This document shows, piece by piece, positions 55,399-64,000 of a DNA stretch of 64,000 nucleotides (its first letter is position 1; the number at the start of each line of letters is the position of its first letter). The notes below the pieces were generated by a model that saw only the letters and a list, made by a program, of their open reading frames with translations, was not told where the DNA came from and did not search any database. The stretch covers positions 930,001 to 994,000 of the forward strand of contig NZ_SZZH01000001.1 of the NCBI RefSeq assembly GCF_005298075.1. Reading direction: 5' to 3'. This DNA is from Nakamurella flava. Lineage in GTDB: Bacteria; Actinomycetota; Actinomycetes; Mycobacteriales; Nakamurellaceae. The translations under genes were made by a program, and so were the position numbers.

Positions 55399-58254
55399 TC
55401 AGATCTCGTCGGGCACCGGCGCCGGGGCCCCGACCAGGGTGGCCAGCACCTCGTCCAACTCCTCCGGCCGGATCAGCACCTCGCGGGCCTTGGAACCCTG
55501 CGAGGGGCCGACGATGCCGCGGGTCTCCATGAGGTCCATCAGCCGACCGGCCTTGGCGAACCCGACCCGCTGCTTGCGCTGCAGCATCGACGTGGAGCCG
55601 AGCTGCGACTCGACGACCAAGGTGATGGCCTCGATGAGCAGGTCGAGGTCTCCCCCGATGTCCGGGTCGACGTCCTTGGTCGGATCGGCCTTGGGCGTGG
55701 TGACGTTCTCGGCGTACTCGGGTTCGGCCTGGCTCTTGGCGAAGTCGACGACGGCGGCGATCTCCGCATCGGAGACGTAGGCGCCCTGCATGCGCAGCGG
55801 CTTGGACGCGCCCATCGGCAGGTACAGGCCGTCGCCCATGCCGATGAGCTTCTCGGCGCCGGGCTGGTCGAGGATGACCCGCGAGTCGGTGAGCGACGAG
55901 GTCGCGAACGCCAGCCGGGACGGCACGTTGGTCTTGATGAGACCGGTGACCACGTCGACGGACGGCCGCTGGGTCGCGAGCACCAGGTGGATGCCGGCGG
56001 CACGGGCCTTCTGGGTGATGCGGACGATGGCGTCCTCGACGTCCCGGGGCGCGGTCATCATCAGGTCGGCGAGCTCGTCGATGATCCCGAGGATGTAGGG
56101 GTAGGGGCGGTAGACGCGTTCCGAGCCGGGCGGGGTGACGATCTCCCCGGCCCGCACCTTGCGGTTGAACTCGTCGACGTGCCGGACCCCGTGGGCCAGC
56201 ATGTCCTGGTACCGCTGCTCCATCTCCTCGACCAGCCAGGCCAGCGCGGCGGCGGCCTTCTTGGGCTGGGTGATGATCGGCGTGATGAGGTGCGGGATCC
56301 CCTCGTACGGGGTCAGCTCGACCATCTTCGGGTCGATGAGCACCATCCGGACCTCGTCCGGGGTGGCCCGCTGCAGCAGGGAGACCAGCATCGAGTTGAC
56401 GAAGCTGGACTTACCGGACCCGGTGGCGCCGGCCACCAGCAGATGCGGCGTCTTGGCCAGGTTCGCGGTGACGAACGTGCCTTCGACGTCCTTGCCCAGG
56501 CCGACGACCAGCGGGTGCTGATCGGTGCGGGCCTCAGGGGCGGCGAGGACGTCCCCGAGCCGCACCATCTCGCGGTCGGCGTTGGGCACCTCGATCCCGA
56601 CGGCCGACTTGCCCGGGATGGGGGCGAGCAGCCGGACGTTCTCGGTAGCCGCCGCATAGGCGATGTTGCGGGTCAGCGCGGTGATCTTCTCGACCTTGAC
56701 GCCCGGGCCGAGGGTGACCTCGTAGCGGGTGACCGTCGGGCCGCGGGTGAAGCCGGTGACGGCGGCGTCGACGTTGAACTGCTCGAGGACGCCGCTGATC
56801 CGCTCGATCATCTCGTCGTTGGCCGACGACCGCTGCTTGGGCGGGGCGCCGAGCTTGAGCAGACCGCCGGGGGGCAGCTGGTAACCCTCGCCCTTGACCG
56901 AGTCCAGCGACAGTTGGGTGCCGGCCGGCGCGGCCGGCGCCGCCGCCTGCGGGTCGGGGACGGCGGGCCGCAGCGGGCGGCGCGGGGCCTCGGCCGCCGG
57001 CTCGGCCGCTGGGGCCGGCACGACGGGGATCTGCTCGGTGGCGGCGGCGGACAGGTCGGCGACCGGCACCCGACGTCCCGGACGAGGCTGCGCCGGCAAC
57101 ACCTGGGTCGGGCGCTCCGCCGCGGAGTCGATGTCGTCCAGAGCGGGTTCGACGTCGGTCCCGCCGTCGTGGCCCTGCCGCCGACGCGACGACCGGCGCA
57201 GTCGCACGGTGCGCGGGTCGGTGGCGTCCAGGTCGACGGGGTCGCCGTCGAGGTAGCTGTCGCCGTCCTGTACGTCCTCGTCGGGGGCGGCGCGACGGCG
57301 GCGCGGCCGGTCCGGCGCGGCGTCGGTCGCCTCGTCGGGATCGGCGCCGCGCATGCCGGACAACCGGTCCCAGGCGTCGCGGGCGCGGTCCGGCAGTTCG
57401 GCGACCGGGATCCCGGTGACCAGGAGCAGCCCGAACAGGGCCAGCAGGACGAGCAGGATGACGGCGGGGACCGCGGTCACCCCGATGTACAGCGGCTGCC
57501 CGAACAGCCAGCCCATGGTGCCGCCGGCGGACATCCGCGAGGCCACCGTGTCGGTCACACCGTCCGGCAGGCCGGAGACGTGGACCACCTGCAGGACACC
57601 GGTGATGCCGAGCAGGGCGGCGATGGTGCCGGCCACCCGCCGCGGGCGGTGATCGGGGTCGGGTTCGGTGCGCATGAGGATCACCGCGACGACGACCAGC
57701 AGCACCGGGAAGACGACGGCCAGCGACCCGATCCAGACCCGGACCACGTCGTCGGCCAGCCCGCCGACCGGCCCGGCGGCCCCCAGCCAGGTACCGAACG
57801 CGCAGACCAGCGCGATGGCGATCAGCCCGAGAGCCAGCCCGTCCCGGCGATGCGCCGGGTGGATGTCGTGGGTGCGGGCGATGCTGCGGACGATCCGGCC
57901 CACGCCCCGAGCCCCGAGCTGCCACGTGGCGGCCACGCCGCGGCCGAGCCGACGGGCCAGCACGATCAGTGCCGGGGGGCCGGACGGCCGCGGGGCCGGC
58001 GGCCGACGGGTCGCGGCCCGGGTGGTCGTGCGGCCGGACGAGGAACCACTGCGGGCGGCGGGCCGCTTGGCCCCGGTGCCCGACGCGGCGCGGCCACTGG
58101 CCTTGGCCCCAGCCGACTTGGCGGCCGGGCCGCCCGAGCGGGAACCGGCGCCGCGCGTTCCGTTGGCCGCCCCGGAACGGGAGCGGCTGGGCGCGTCCGC
58201 CGCGCTCCCCGATCGGGAGCGGGCGCGCGGGGTCGCAGGGGTCTGTCCGGCCAT
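55399..58254 (-). CDS. ftsK: DNA translocase FtsK
   Basis: Septal DNA pump that clears chromosomes before division and activates XerCD at dif. At 951 aa: a Ser/Ala/Gly/Lys/Arg-rich disordered N-terminus (1-90), four or so transmembrane helices (about 135-290), an acidic and Arg-rich linker, then the motor with Walker [32 protein letters not shown], Walker [15 protein letters not shown] and the RecA-fold [20 protein letters not shown]. The C-terminal winged-helix gamma domain reads [42 protein letters not shown], which recognises KOPS sites. The frameshifted small gene follows 17 bp downstream. Confidence 0.96.
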   Translation of the reverse strand: MAGQTPATPRARSRSGSAADAPSRSRSGAANGTRGAGSRSGGPAAKSAGAKASGRAASGTGAKRPAARSGSSSGRTTTRAATRRPPAPRPSGPPALIVLARRLGRGVAATWQLGARGVGRIVRSIARTHDIHPAHRRDGLALGLIAIALVCAFGTWLGAAGPVGGLADDVVRVWIGSLAVVFPVLLVVVAVILMRTEPDPDHRPRRVAGTIAALLGITGVLQVVHVSGLPDGVTDTVASRMSAGGTMGWLFGQPLYIGVTAVPAVILLVLLALFGLLLVTGIPVAELPDRARDAWDRLSGMRGADPDEATDAAPDRPRRRRAAPDEDVQDGDSYLDGDPVDLDATDPRTVRLRRSSRRRQGHDGGTDVEPALDDIDSAAERPTQVLPAQPRPGRRVPVADLSAAATEQIPVVPAPAAEPAAEAPRRPLRPAVPDPQAAAPAAPAGTQLSLDSVKGEGYQLPPGGLLKLGAPPKQRSSANDEMIERISGVLEQFNVDAAVTGFTRGPTVTRYEVTLGPGVKVEKITALTRNIAYAAATENVRLLAPIPGKSAVGIEVPNADREMVRLGDVLAAPEARTDQHPLVVGLGKDVEGTFVTANLAKTPHLLVAGATGSGKSSFVNSMLVSLLQRATPDEVRMVLIDPKMVELTPYEGIPHLITPIITQPKKAAAALAWLVEEMEQRYQDMLAHGVRHVDEFNRKVRAGEIVTPPGSERVYRPYPYILGIIDELADLMMTAPRDVEDAIVRITQKARAAGIHLVLATQRPSVDVVTGLIKTNVPSRLAFATSSLTDSRVILDQPGAEKLIGMGDGLYLPMGASKPLRMQGAYVSDAEIAAVVDFAKSQAEPEYAENVTTPKADPTKDVDPDIGGDLDLLIEAITLVVESQLGSTSMLQRKQRVGFAKAGRLMDLMETRGIVGPSQGSKAREVLIRPEELDEVLATLVGAPAPVPDEI

Positions 58255-58407
58255 GCCGCCACGCTATCCGCGGCCGCTGTCCCACCGGGGGTGCCACACC
58301 GGCCCGGGGCGGTGACGGCCACCTCGGATGCACCGGGCCCCGGTCCGACCCGACGGTCCAAGATCACCGGCTGCGTCGGGCAGGTCCTGACGGGGTATGC
58401 AACCCAC

Positions 58408-59052
58408 ATGCCGGAGACGACCGAAGCCGCCGTGGTGGACCTGCTCTCGCGCGTCGATCGCCTGTGGGCGCCGATCGTGCGCTGGCTGGGCCGTGCCCCC
58501 GAGGAGCTGCCGTCCGGCAAGCGGGCGAAGTGGTGGGCCGACACCGTCAGCCGGTACGCCGCGGCCGTGTCGGCCACGCCGCGGTTCGCCGGGAAGCTGG
58601 CCGATCTGATCCCGCTGCAGGACACCGTCGGGGTGGCCGTGCAGTCGCTGGTGGTGCTCGGCGTCGCCCGGGAGAACGGTCTGACCGACGCCGACGGCGA
58701 CCACCGGGCCGAGCGCATCGCCCTGCTCAGCCGGGTGCTGCTGAACCGGCCGCTGACCGCCGCGGCCGTGCAGCCGCTGCTCGACCGGGGCGTCGGGGTC
58801 TACGTCGACGACGTGCTGGGGTCGGCCGAGGAACGGTCGGGCAAGGCCGGGGTCATCAAGGTACTGCTGCGGGTCGCAGGGACGTTCGGCCGGATCGACG
58901 AGCTGGTGGGCGCCCGACCCAAGGGCGGCCGGTTCATGCGGCTGGTCTCGATGATCCCGGTGGTCGGGGTGGTCGGCGGGTACTTCTCGGAGCAGAAGGC
59001 GTTGCACAAGGCCGCCGCCGCCGCGCAGAAGGATCTGCTCGGCCGCCGCTGA
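58408..59052 (+). CDS. Hypothetical protein
   Basis: A 214-aa mostly helical protein with no recognised domain. A weakly hydrophobic segment lies near residues 185-200 (VSMIPVVGVVGGYFSEQ), possibly one membrane-associated helix, preceded by basic GARPKGGRFMR. The opening reads TTEAAVVDLLSRVDRLWAPIVRWLG. ATG at 58408 is preceded by TATGCA at 6 nt, a possible leaderless promoter. Codon use is that of a real gene. Divergent from ftsK with 153 bp between. Confidence 0.7.
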   Translation: MPETTEAAVVDLLSRVDRLWAPIVRWLGRAPEELPSGKRAKWWADTVSRYAAAVSATPRFAGKLADLIPLQDTVGVAVQSLVVLGVARENGLTDADGDHRAERIALLSRVLLNRPLTAAAVQPLLDRGVGVYVDDVLGSAEERSGKAGVIKVLLRVAGTFGRIDELVGARPKGGRFMRLVSMIPVVGVVGGYFSEQKALHKAAAAAQKDLLGRR

Positions 59053-59108
59053 TCCCGGTCCGGTCGGCCCGTCACCGCCCGGTCGGCTCATCAACTCCAG
59101 GAGGACAC

Positions 59109-60080
59109 GTGCGGGTCGTCGTCATCGGCGGAACCGGTCACATCGGCTCGTTCCTGGTGCCCCGCCTGGTGCGGGCCGGGCACGAGGTGGTCAGCCTCAG
59201 CCGGGGCACGGCCACCCCGTACGTCGACCAACCCGAGTGGGAGCACGTCGAGCAGGTGGTCGTCGACCGCGAGATGGGCGACGGGGACGGCACTTTCCCC
59301 TCGCGGATCGGCCGACTCGGCGCGGACACGGTCATCGACCTGCTGTGCTTCACCCCCGCGTCGGCCGCGGCGCTGATCCGGCAGCTCCGTGGGCGGGGCG
59401 TGCACCTGATCACCTGCGGTTCCGTCTGGCGGGCCGGCCCCAGTGTCGGCGCGCCCATCACGGAGGACACTGCACCGCCGCCCGCCGGTGAGTACGGCAC
59501 CGCCAAGGACGCCATCGCCCGGCTCCTGGCCGCCGAGAGCCAGGCGGGTGAGCTGCTGACCACGTCCCTGCACCCGGGGCACATCAGCGGTCCGGGGTGG
59601 GCGCCGGTCGGCCCCACCGGCAACGTCGACCCGACCGTGTGGTGGGCGTTGTCGGCCGGCGAGCCGCTGACCATCCCCGGGATCGGTGCCGAGACGATGG
59701 TGCACGTGCACGCCGACGACGTCGCCCAGGCCTTCGCGCTGGCGGTCGCCGCGCGGGAGACGGTGAGCGGGGAGGACTTCTTCGTCACCGCCGCCGACGC
59801 GCTGAACGTCCGCGGCTACGCCGAGCTCGGGGCGTCCTGGTTCGGGCGGACGGCCACGCTGGAGACCGTGACCTGGCCGCAGTTCTGGGAGCTGACCGAC
59901 ACCGACCACGCACAGGCCAGCTGGGAGCACCTGTGGCGCAGCCACGTCTGCTCCATCGACAAGGCCCGGCGGATGCTCGGCTACACGCCCGAGTACACCG
60001 CCGGCGAGACGGTGCTGGCGGCCGTGCGGGCCTGGGTGGACAGCGGCGGGTTGGCCGTCGCCGGGCCGATGGTGGTCTGA
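59109..60080 (+). CDS. NAD-dependent epimerase/dehydratase family protein
   Basis: A 323-aa extended short-chain dehydrogenase: Rossmann motif VVVIGGTGHIGSFLVPRL at the start, the Tyr-x-x-x-Lys pair appears as YGTAKDAIARLL at about 130-141, and VHVHADDVAQAFALAV is the conserved C-terminal region. It probably acts on a nucleotide sugar or isomerises a small carbonyl compound. GTG at 59109 has CAGGAGG at 5 nt. Next to a TetR regulator on the other strand. Confidence 0.9.
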   Translation: MRVVVIGGTGHIGSFLVPRLVRAGHEVVSLSRGTATPYVDQPEWEHVEQVVVDREMGDGDGTFPSRIGRLGADTVIDLLCFTPASAAALIRQLRGRGVHLITCGSVWRAGPSVGAPITEDTAPPPAGEYGTAKDAIARLLAAESQAGELLTTSLHPGHISGPGWAPVGPTGNVDPTVWWALSAGEPLTIPGIGAETMVHVHADDVAQAFALAVAARETVSGEDFFVTAADALNVRGYAELGASWFGRTATLETVTWPQFWELTDTDHAQASWEHLWRSHVCSIDKARRMLGYTPEYTAGETVLAAVRAWVDSGGLAVAGPMVV

Positions 60081-60103
60081 CCCGCCGGGCCGGCTCACCG
60101 GCG

Positions 60104-60718
60104 TCAGCGGTCCAGCGGGCCGTCGAGATAGCGCTGGACGGTCGGCGCCACCAGCCGGAAGACCTTCTCGTCGGGCAGTTCCGACAGCGGCGGGATGCGC
60201 CAGACGTACCGGGTCATGAACAGGCCGACGATCTGGCTGGCCACCAGACCGGCCCGGACGGCCCGCTCCTCTCCCCCCGGACCGTCGGCACCGTTCAGTG
60301 ACCCGGCGACCACCCCGATCAGGGCGGTACGGAACACCGACTGCAGCTGTTGCAGGGCCAGCGGTTCGTGGGCCGCGGTGAGGATGACCGAGCGCAGCAC
60401 CACGGCGCTGGCCGGGTCGTTCCAGTTGGCCAGCATGGCCTCGAGCAGGGCCGCCCCCCGCCGGTCCAGCGGGGCGGACGCCGCGGCGGCGACCCGCTCG
60501 GCGAAGCCGGGCGGGGGCTGCAGGCAGGCCTGTAGCAGGGCGGTCTTGTCGGCGAAGTAGTAGCTGACCAGGCGGGCGTCGACCCCGGCGGCGCGGGCGA
60601 CGCCCCGCAGCGACGTCCCCGCCCAGCCCTGCTCGGCGAAACAGGCCCGGGCGGCGACGACGATGCGCTCGACGGTGACGCCCCGTTCCTCTTTGGGTCC
60701 CCGACGCGGTGCGTCCAT
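60104..60718 (-). CDS. TetR-family transcriptional regulator
   Basis: A 204-aa repressor: N-terminal helix-turn-helix TVERIVVAARACFAEQGWAGTSLRGVARAAGVDARLVSYYFADKTALL, followed by an all-helical ligand domain. The start at 60718 is set by GGAGG 7 nt upstream. Divergent from the CocE-like hydrolase, whose promoter region contains a symmetrical TTTCCC/GGGAAA site; it probably represses that gene and itself. Confidence 0.92.
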   Translation of the reverse strand: MDAPRRGPKEERGVTVERIVVAARACFAEQGWAGTSLRGVARAAGVDARLVSYYFADKTALLQACLQPPPGFAERVAAAASAPLDRRGAALLEAMLANWNDPASAVVLRSVILTAAHEPLALQQLQSVFRTALIGVVAGSLNGADGPGGEERAVRAGLVASQIVGLFMTRYVWRIPPLSELPDEKVFRLVAPTVQRYLDGPLDR

Positions 60719-60786
60719 CGGTCCACCTCCGGCCCGGTGCAGCGATCTCCCGCAGCCCCCTTGTCGTCGCCCGGGAGTCTGCCAGA

Positions 60787-60807
60787 TACTTTCCCCACTC
60801 AGGGAAA
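60787..60807. promoter_or_regulatory. Candidate TetR operator TTTCCC-N6-GGGAAA
   Basis: TTTCCC (60790-60795) and GGGAAA (60802-60807) with a 6-bp spacer, overlapping a possible -10 TACTTT (60787-60792) reading toward the hydrolase gene. Size and place suit a TetR dimer. Confidence 0.45.
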
Positions 60808-60840
60808 CTCCCCGGGGCGCCGACGTACCAGGGGTGGCAG

Positions 60841-62610
60841 ATGACTCGGGTGACATCGGCCGGACCGGGTCCCGGCGAGCGGCGTCTGAACGGGCCGCAG
60901 ACCACCGGCCGCTCCTACCGGGACCTGTCCGAGCCGGTGCACGAGTCGACCACCGACGAGGACGTCGAGGTCCGCCTGCGGGACGGCGCCCGGCTGCTGG
61001 CCGACGTTCACCGTCCGGACGCCGACGGCCGATTCCCGGCCCTGATCGCAGCGTCGCCCTACCCCCGGGAGATCCAGAACCTGGGCGCCCCCCTGGGTTT
61101 CGTGGAGGCCGGGGCCACCGACTTTTTCGTCCCCCGCGGCTACGTCCACGTCATCGCGAACCTGCGCTCGACCGGCGGATCGGACGGCACCTTCGGTTTC
61201 TTCGACGCATCGGAACGCCGCGACCTGTACGACCTGGTCGAGTGGACGGCCGCCCAGCCGTGGTGCGACGGCCGGGTCGGGATGATCGGCATCAGCTACT
61301 TCGCGATGGCTCAGGTCGAGGCTGCGGTCGAGCGGCCCCCGCACCTGCAGGCCATCTTCCCGCTCGCCTGCACCCCGGACCTGTACGAGTCCGGCTGGCA
61401 CCACGGCCTGCTCAACGCCGCCTTCCTGGGGCCGTTCCTGACCGCCATGGGCGTCACCGCCCACCGGTCCGAGAAGTTCTGGCGCGGTCATCTTCTCGAG
61501 GCCGCCCGGCACATCCTGGCCACGCCGGCGCTGCACGCGAAGTTCGGTCGGATGAACGGCGAGGCCGCCATCGCCGGTCTGCAGAAGGTGCTGCGCGGTG
61601 AGTACGACGCCCATCCGTGGGACGAGCTGTGGCAGCAGATCGCGGTGGAACACCCGCTGCGGGACGGGTTCTGGGACGACCGCACGGTGCTGCCGGGTCT
61701 GGCCGACGTCGACATCCCGGTCTACCTGGGCTGCGACTGGCAGAACGTCCCTCTTCACCTGCCCGGCACGTTCACCGCCTGGCGGGCCCTGGAGCACAAC
61801 CCGCACGTCCGCATGGGCATGCTCGACGAGTTCGGCCTGACCTGGCCGTGGGAGAGCCTGCACGTCGAGGCGTTGGCCTGGTTCGATCACTGGCTCAAGG
61901 ACCGGGACACCCAGATCATGGACGGCCCGCCGATCCGGTATGCGCTACCGGGTGCGGACGAGTGGCGGACGGCCGACGCCTGGCCGCCGCCGGAGGCCAC
62001 GCTGCAGCCGTGGACCCTGGCGGCCGACGGCACCCTCGACCCGGCGGGAGCCGGCGCCGCTCAGGGTGCGGGCGTGGCCGGGCGCGACTATCTCTGCCTG
62101 GGAACGGGTCTGGGCCGGCCGAAGCATGCCCACCCGCTGTCCCTGCCTGCGCTGCTGACCTGGGACAGTTCCCCGCTGGCCGGTGATCTCGACGTCGTCG
62201 GTGACATCGAGGCCGAGCTGGTGGCCAGCACGACGGCGCCGGACACCGCCTGGATCCTCACGCTGCAGGACGTCGCGCCGGATGGCACCGTGGTCGACGT
62301 GACCGCCGGCTACCTACGGGCCAGCCTGCGCACCGTCGACGGGCAGGCCAGTCGACCCGGTGCGCCGGTGCTGCCGTGCCGCGAGTTCGCGCCGGTACCG
62401 ACGGGTGAGCCGGTGACCTACCGGATCCCGCTGGTACCGAACGCGCGCCGGTTCGCCGCCGGCCACGTCCTCCGCGCGGTGCTCACCAGCGACGACCAGG
62501 ACCCGTCGACCCCGGCCATCATGGAGTTCCGGCACGCTCCGGTCGGGACAACTTCCCGCAACACCGTCTTCGGGTCGTCCCGGCTGCTGCTTCCGGTGCT
62601 GCCGGCGTGA
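60841..62610 (+). CDS. CocE/NonD family hydrolase (X-Pro dipeptidyl-peptidase S15-like)
   Basis: A 589-aa serine esterase or acyl-peptide hydrolase. VEVRLRDGARLLADVHRPDADGRFPALIAASPYPRE is the family opening. The nucleophile motif is GMIGISYFAMAQ at about 158-169, a variant of GxSYxG. A beta-sandwich C-terminal domain (GDLDVVGDIEAELVASTTAPDTAW) is typical of the S15/CocE jelly roll. No signal peptide. The Pr6Pr membrane gene follows with a GTGA overlap. Confidence 0.92.
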   Translation: MTRVTSAGPGPGERRLNGPQTTGRSYRDLSEPVHESTTDEDVEVRLRDGARLLADVHRPDADGRFPALIAASPYPREIQNLGAPLGFVEAGATDFFVPRGYVHVIANLRSTGGSDGTFGFFDASERRDLYDLVEWTAAQPWCDGRVGMIGISYFAMAQVEAAVERPPHLQAIFPLACTPDLYESGWHHGLLNAAFLGPFLTAMGVTAHRSEKFWRGHLLEAARHILATPALHAKFGRMNGEAAIAGLQKVLRGEYDAHPWDELWQQIAVEHPLRDGFWDDRTVLPGLADVDIPVYLGCDWQNVPLHLPGTFTAWRALEHNPHVRMGMLDEFGLTWPWESLHVEALAWFDHWLKDRDTQIMDGPPIRYALPGADEWRTADAWPPPEATLQPWTLAADGTLDPAGAGAAQGAGVAGRDYLCLGTGLGRPKHAHPLSLPALLTWDSSPLAGDLDVVGDIEAELVASTTAPDTAWILTLQDVAPDGTVVDVTAGYLRASLRTVDGQASRPGAPVLPCREFAPVPTGEPVTYRIPLVPNARRFAAGHVLRAVLTSDDQDPSTPAIMEFRHAPVGTTSRNTVFGSSRLLLPVLPA

Positions 62611-63338
62611 GCCCCGGCGCCGTCCGGTGGTCCCGCGCCTGGCACGCGGTCATCCTGGTCGACGTCCTCATCGCGCTCGGTCTGCAGCTGTGGTTGGTGT
62701 TCACCGGCGGTCCCGATCCGAACACCGGCGACACCGCCGCCTCGGTCGGGATCGGCACCCGGCTGATCCAGACGATCAGCTTCTTCACCATCCAGAGCAA
62801 CCTGCTGGTGCTGGCCGTGGCGATCGGCCTGGTGCTCGACCCGGCCCGGGACGGCCGCTTCTGGCGGGTCCTGCGGCTGGACGCCCTGCTCGGGATCGTC
62901 ATCACCGGGCTGGTCTTCGACACCATCCTCATCCACTACGTGCACCCGTCCGGCTGGCAGCTGGTCGCCACGATCGGACTGCACTACCTGGCGCCCTGGC
63001 TGACCCTGCTCGGCTGGCTGCTGCTCGGGCCGCGCCCCCGGTTCGACCGGGCGACCCTGGTCTGGTCGCTGCTGTGGCCGGCCGCCTGGATCGCCTACAC
63101 CTTCATCCGCGGGGCCGTCGTCGACTGGTACCCGTACCCCTTCCTGGACGTGCAGGAGATCGGTCTCGGGGCGGCGATCCGCAACACCGGCATCGTGCTG
63201 GTCGTCGCCGGCGTGGTGCTGGCGATCCTGCTGCTCATCGACCGGCGGTGGCCGACCGGTCAGTCCCGGTGGCGGGCCCACCAGCGCAGCGTGGACAGCA
63301 CGACCAGCGCGGTCGACCCGAGGACGACGAACAGGTAG
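62607..63338 (+). CDS. Pr6Pr family membrane protein
   Basis: A 243-aa protein with six predicted helices and the FAR-17a/AIG1-like pattern: FFTIQSNLLVLAVAIGLVLDP at about 53-73, GLVFDTILIHYVHPSGWQLVATIGLHYLAPWLTLLGWLLLGPRP in the middle, and WPAAWIAYTFIRGAVVDWYPYPFLD near 150-175. Relatives are membrane hydrolases or transport-like proteins of unsure role. GTG at 62607 overlaps the previous stop as GTGA. The last 26 codons are antisense to the following small gene. Confidence 0.85.
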   Translation: MSPGAVRWSRAWHAVILVDVLIALGLQLWLVFTGGPDPNTGDTAASVGIGTRLIQTISFFTIQSNLLVLAVAIGLVLDPARDGRFWRVLRLDALLGIVITGLVFDTILIHYVHPSGWQLVATIGLHYLAPWLTLLGWLLLGPRPRFDRATLVWSLLWPAAWIAYTFIRGAVVDWYPYPFLDVQEIGLGAAIRNTGIVLVVAGVVLAILLLIDRRWPTGQSRWRAHQRSVDSTTSAVDPRTTNR

Positions 63339-63508
63339 CAGAAGGCCAGCAGCACGCCGGTGCCCAGGTTCGCGGTCGGCGGGCGCTCCGGGTAGAGCCA
63401 CACCGGCAGCCAGATCGAGACCGCTCCCAGCGCCCCGACCACGACGAAGGCGGCCGCCGTGAGCAGCCACCGACGATCCTGCGACCACTGCCGGAACCCT
63501 GACGTCAC
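63260..63508 (-). CDS. Small two-helix membrane protein
   Basis: An 82-aa protein with two hydrophobic helices (LLTAAAFVVVGALGAVSIWLP, then VLLAFCYLFVVLGSTALVVLS). GTG at 63508 lies within CACAGTGGGCCGGTGA, the identical sequence found at the P-type ATPase start, supporting leaderless expression. It overlaps the convergent Pr6Pr gene by 79 nt. Function unknown. Confidence 0.65.
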   Translation of the reverse strand: MTSGFRQWSQDRRWLLTAAAFVVVGALGAVSIWLPVWLYPERPPTANLGTGVLLAFCYLFVVLGSTALVVLSTLRWWARHRD

Positions 63509-63622
63509 CGGCCCACTGTGCCCGAGAAGCGCGCAACCGTGTCCGACCCGCACTCTCGGAACCGCCCCGACGGGATCGGTCCACTTCGCCCCGCTGGAAC
63601 CCCACCCCGGAGCGGGGGAACG

Positions 63623-64000
63623 TCAGGGCTCCTGGTCGAGCGCGCCGAGCAGGTCCTTCAACCCCAGCCCACCCAGGCGCAGCGCCTCGAACTCGAGCGT
63701 GGTCCCGGTCGAGGTGTCGGTAGGCGACTGGGACGAGATCGCTCCATTCCTTCAGGATCATCGCGTCCTGCGGGAGCCCGACGATCGAGCCTTGACCCAC
63801 CCCGACGACCGCGGACTGGGTCAGCCCGCCCCCGGCGACCCCGGCCGCCAACCCCGGATTCAGGCCGAGGATCGCGGCGACCGCGAGGACGACGGCGAAG
63901 CCCACCACCGAGAGCACGGCCGCGAACACGGCCTGCGGTGCGCCGGACCCCTTGAGTCCGGCGACGAACTGTGGGCCCAACCGGATACCCAACGCGAACA
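63623..64000 (-). pseudogene. C-terminal part of an AspT/YidE-type transporter, probably frameshifted
   Basis: The minus strand from the window edge encodes FALGIRLGPQFVAGLKG, followed by VGFAVVLAVAAILGLNPGLAAGVAGGGLTQSAVVG, which is the Asp:Ala exchanger membrane domain. Near 63720 the expected DLVPVAYAVTYLFG continuation is lost. A different frame then runs to a stop at 63623 (SNSSLRLG-like end, LGGLGLKDLLGALDQEP). The rest of the gene lies outside. Frameshift with internal deletion, or a sequencing error, would explain it. Confidence 0.55.

Noticed and set aside
55987-58407. Open frame antisense to ftsK reading into the hypothetical gene at 58408
   Set aside because: Only the part after 58408 has protein-like composition; the rest mirrors ftsK.

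Overview
The window is a high-GC, densely coded chromosomal segment from a free-living actinomycete. The evidence is RbpA, a Ppm/Lnt lipoprotein and lipoglycan pair, actinobacterial domain families (DUF3072, DUF6153-like, DUF2254, MpaB-like), frequent GTG starts, and TANNNT boxes placed 6-7 nt before start codons as in leaderless transcripts. Gene order resembles mycobacteria at two places: rbpA facing ppm, and ctaB/ABC-ctaA/tkt-tal-pgl. A Nakamurella-like genus is my best guess from overall feel; it is inference only. I see no rRNA, tRNA, CRISPR array, insertion sequence or phage gene.

Layout. 1-4.7 kb: end of an unknown gene, an Nei-type DNA glycosylase, an alpha/beta hydrolase, an MpaB-like oxygenase and a Gfo/Idh/MocA oxidoreductase, then small genes ending in a striking palindromic terminator. 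4.7-14.1 kb: a gene-poor stretch with repeated palindromes, a UvrA paralogue, an AraC/VOC pair, a DUF6153-like/DUF305 pair, DUF3072, a hypothetical gene with a good promoter, a FUSC membrane protein and a small zinc-finger-like protein. 14.2-21 kb: GDPD, thymidine kinase, rbpA behind a SigR/SigH-type promoter, ppm1 and lnt (TAGTG overlap), and a YtcJ-like amidohydrolase. 21-35.3 kb: CtpE-like P-type ATPase, CtaG-like protein, two tandem paralogous lipoproteins, a DHA2 exporter, prolyl oligopeptidase, Lrp regulator, Xaa-Pro peptidase, beta-lactamase-fold hydrolase, transglutaminase and a 5'-3' exonuclease. 35.4-47.2 kb: WS/DGAT, a tightly overlapping ABC-permease-ctaA-DUF2254 operon, ctaB, and tkt, tal and pgl of the pentose phosphate pathway, with zwf and opcA absent from their usual place.

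47.2-52 kb is the most unusual part: a GT4 that seems to start at CTG inside the pgl stop, facing a three-gene unit (GT4, six-hairpin-like protein, long GH130 phosphorylase) joined by 4-nt GTGA overlaps. This looks like a glycan synthesis and phosphorolysis module. 52.3-64 kb: mdh with a very large terminator hairpin, an MFS exporter, a frameshifted small gene, ftsK, an epimerase, a TetR/CocE divergent pair, a Pr6Pr membrane protein overlapping an antisense small membrane protein, and the damaged end of an AspT-type transporter.

Expression logic visible in the sequence: several start codons lack a Shine-Dalgarno site but have a -10 box 6-8 nt upstream, many operons are coupled by ATGA/GTGA/TAGTG overlaps, and convergent pairs share hairpin terminators.
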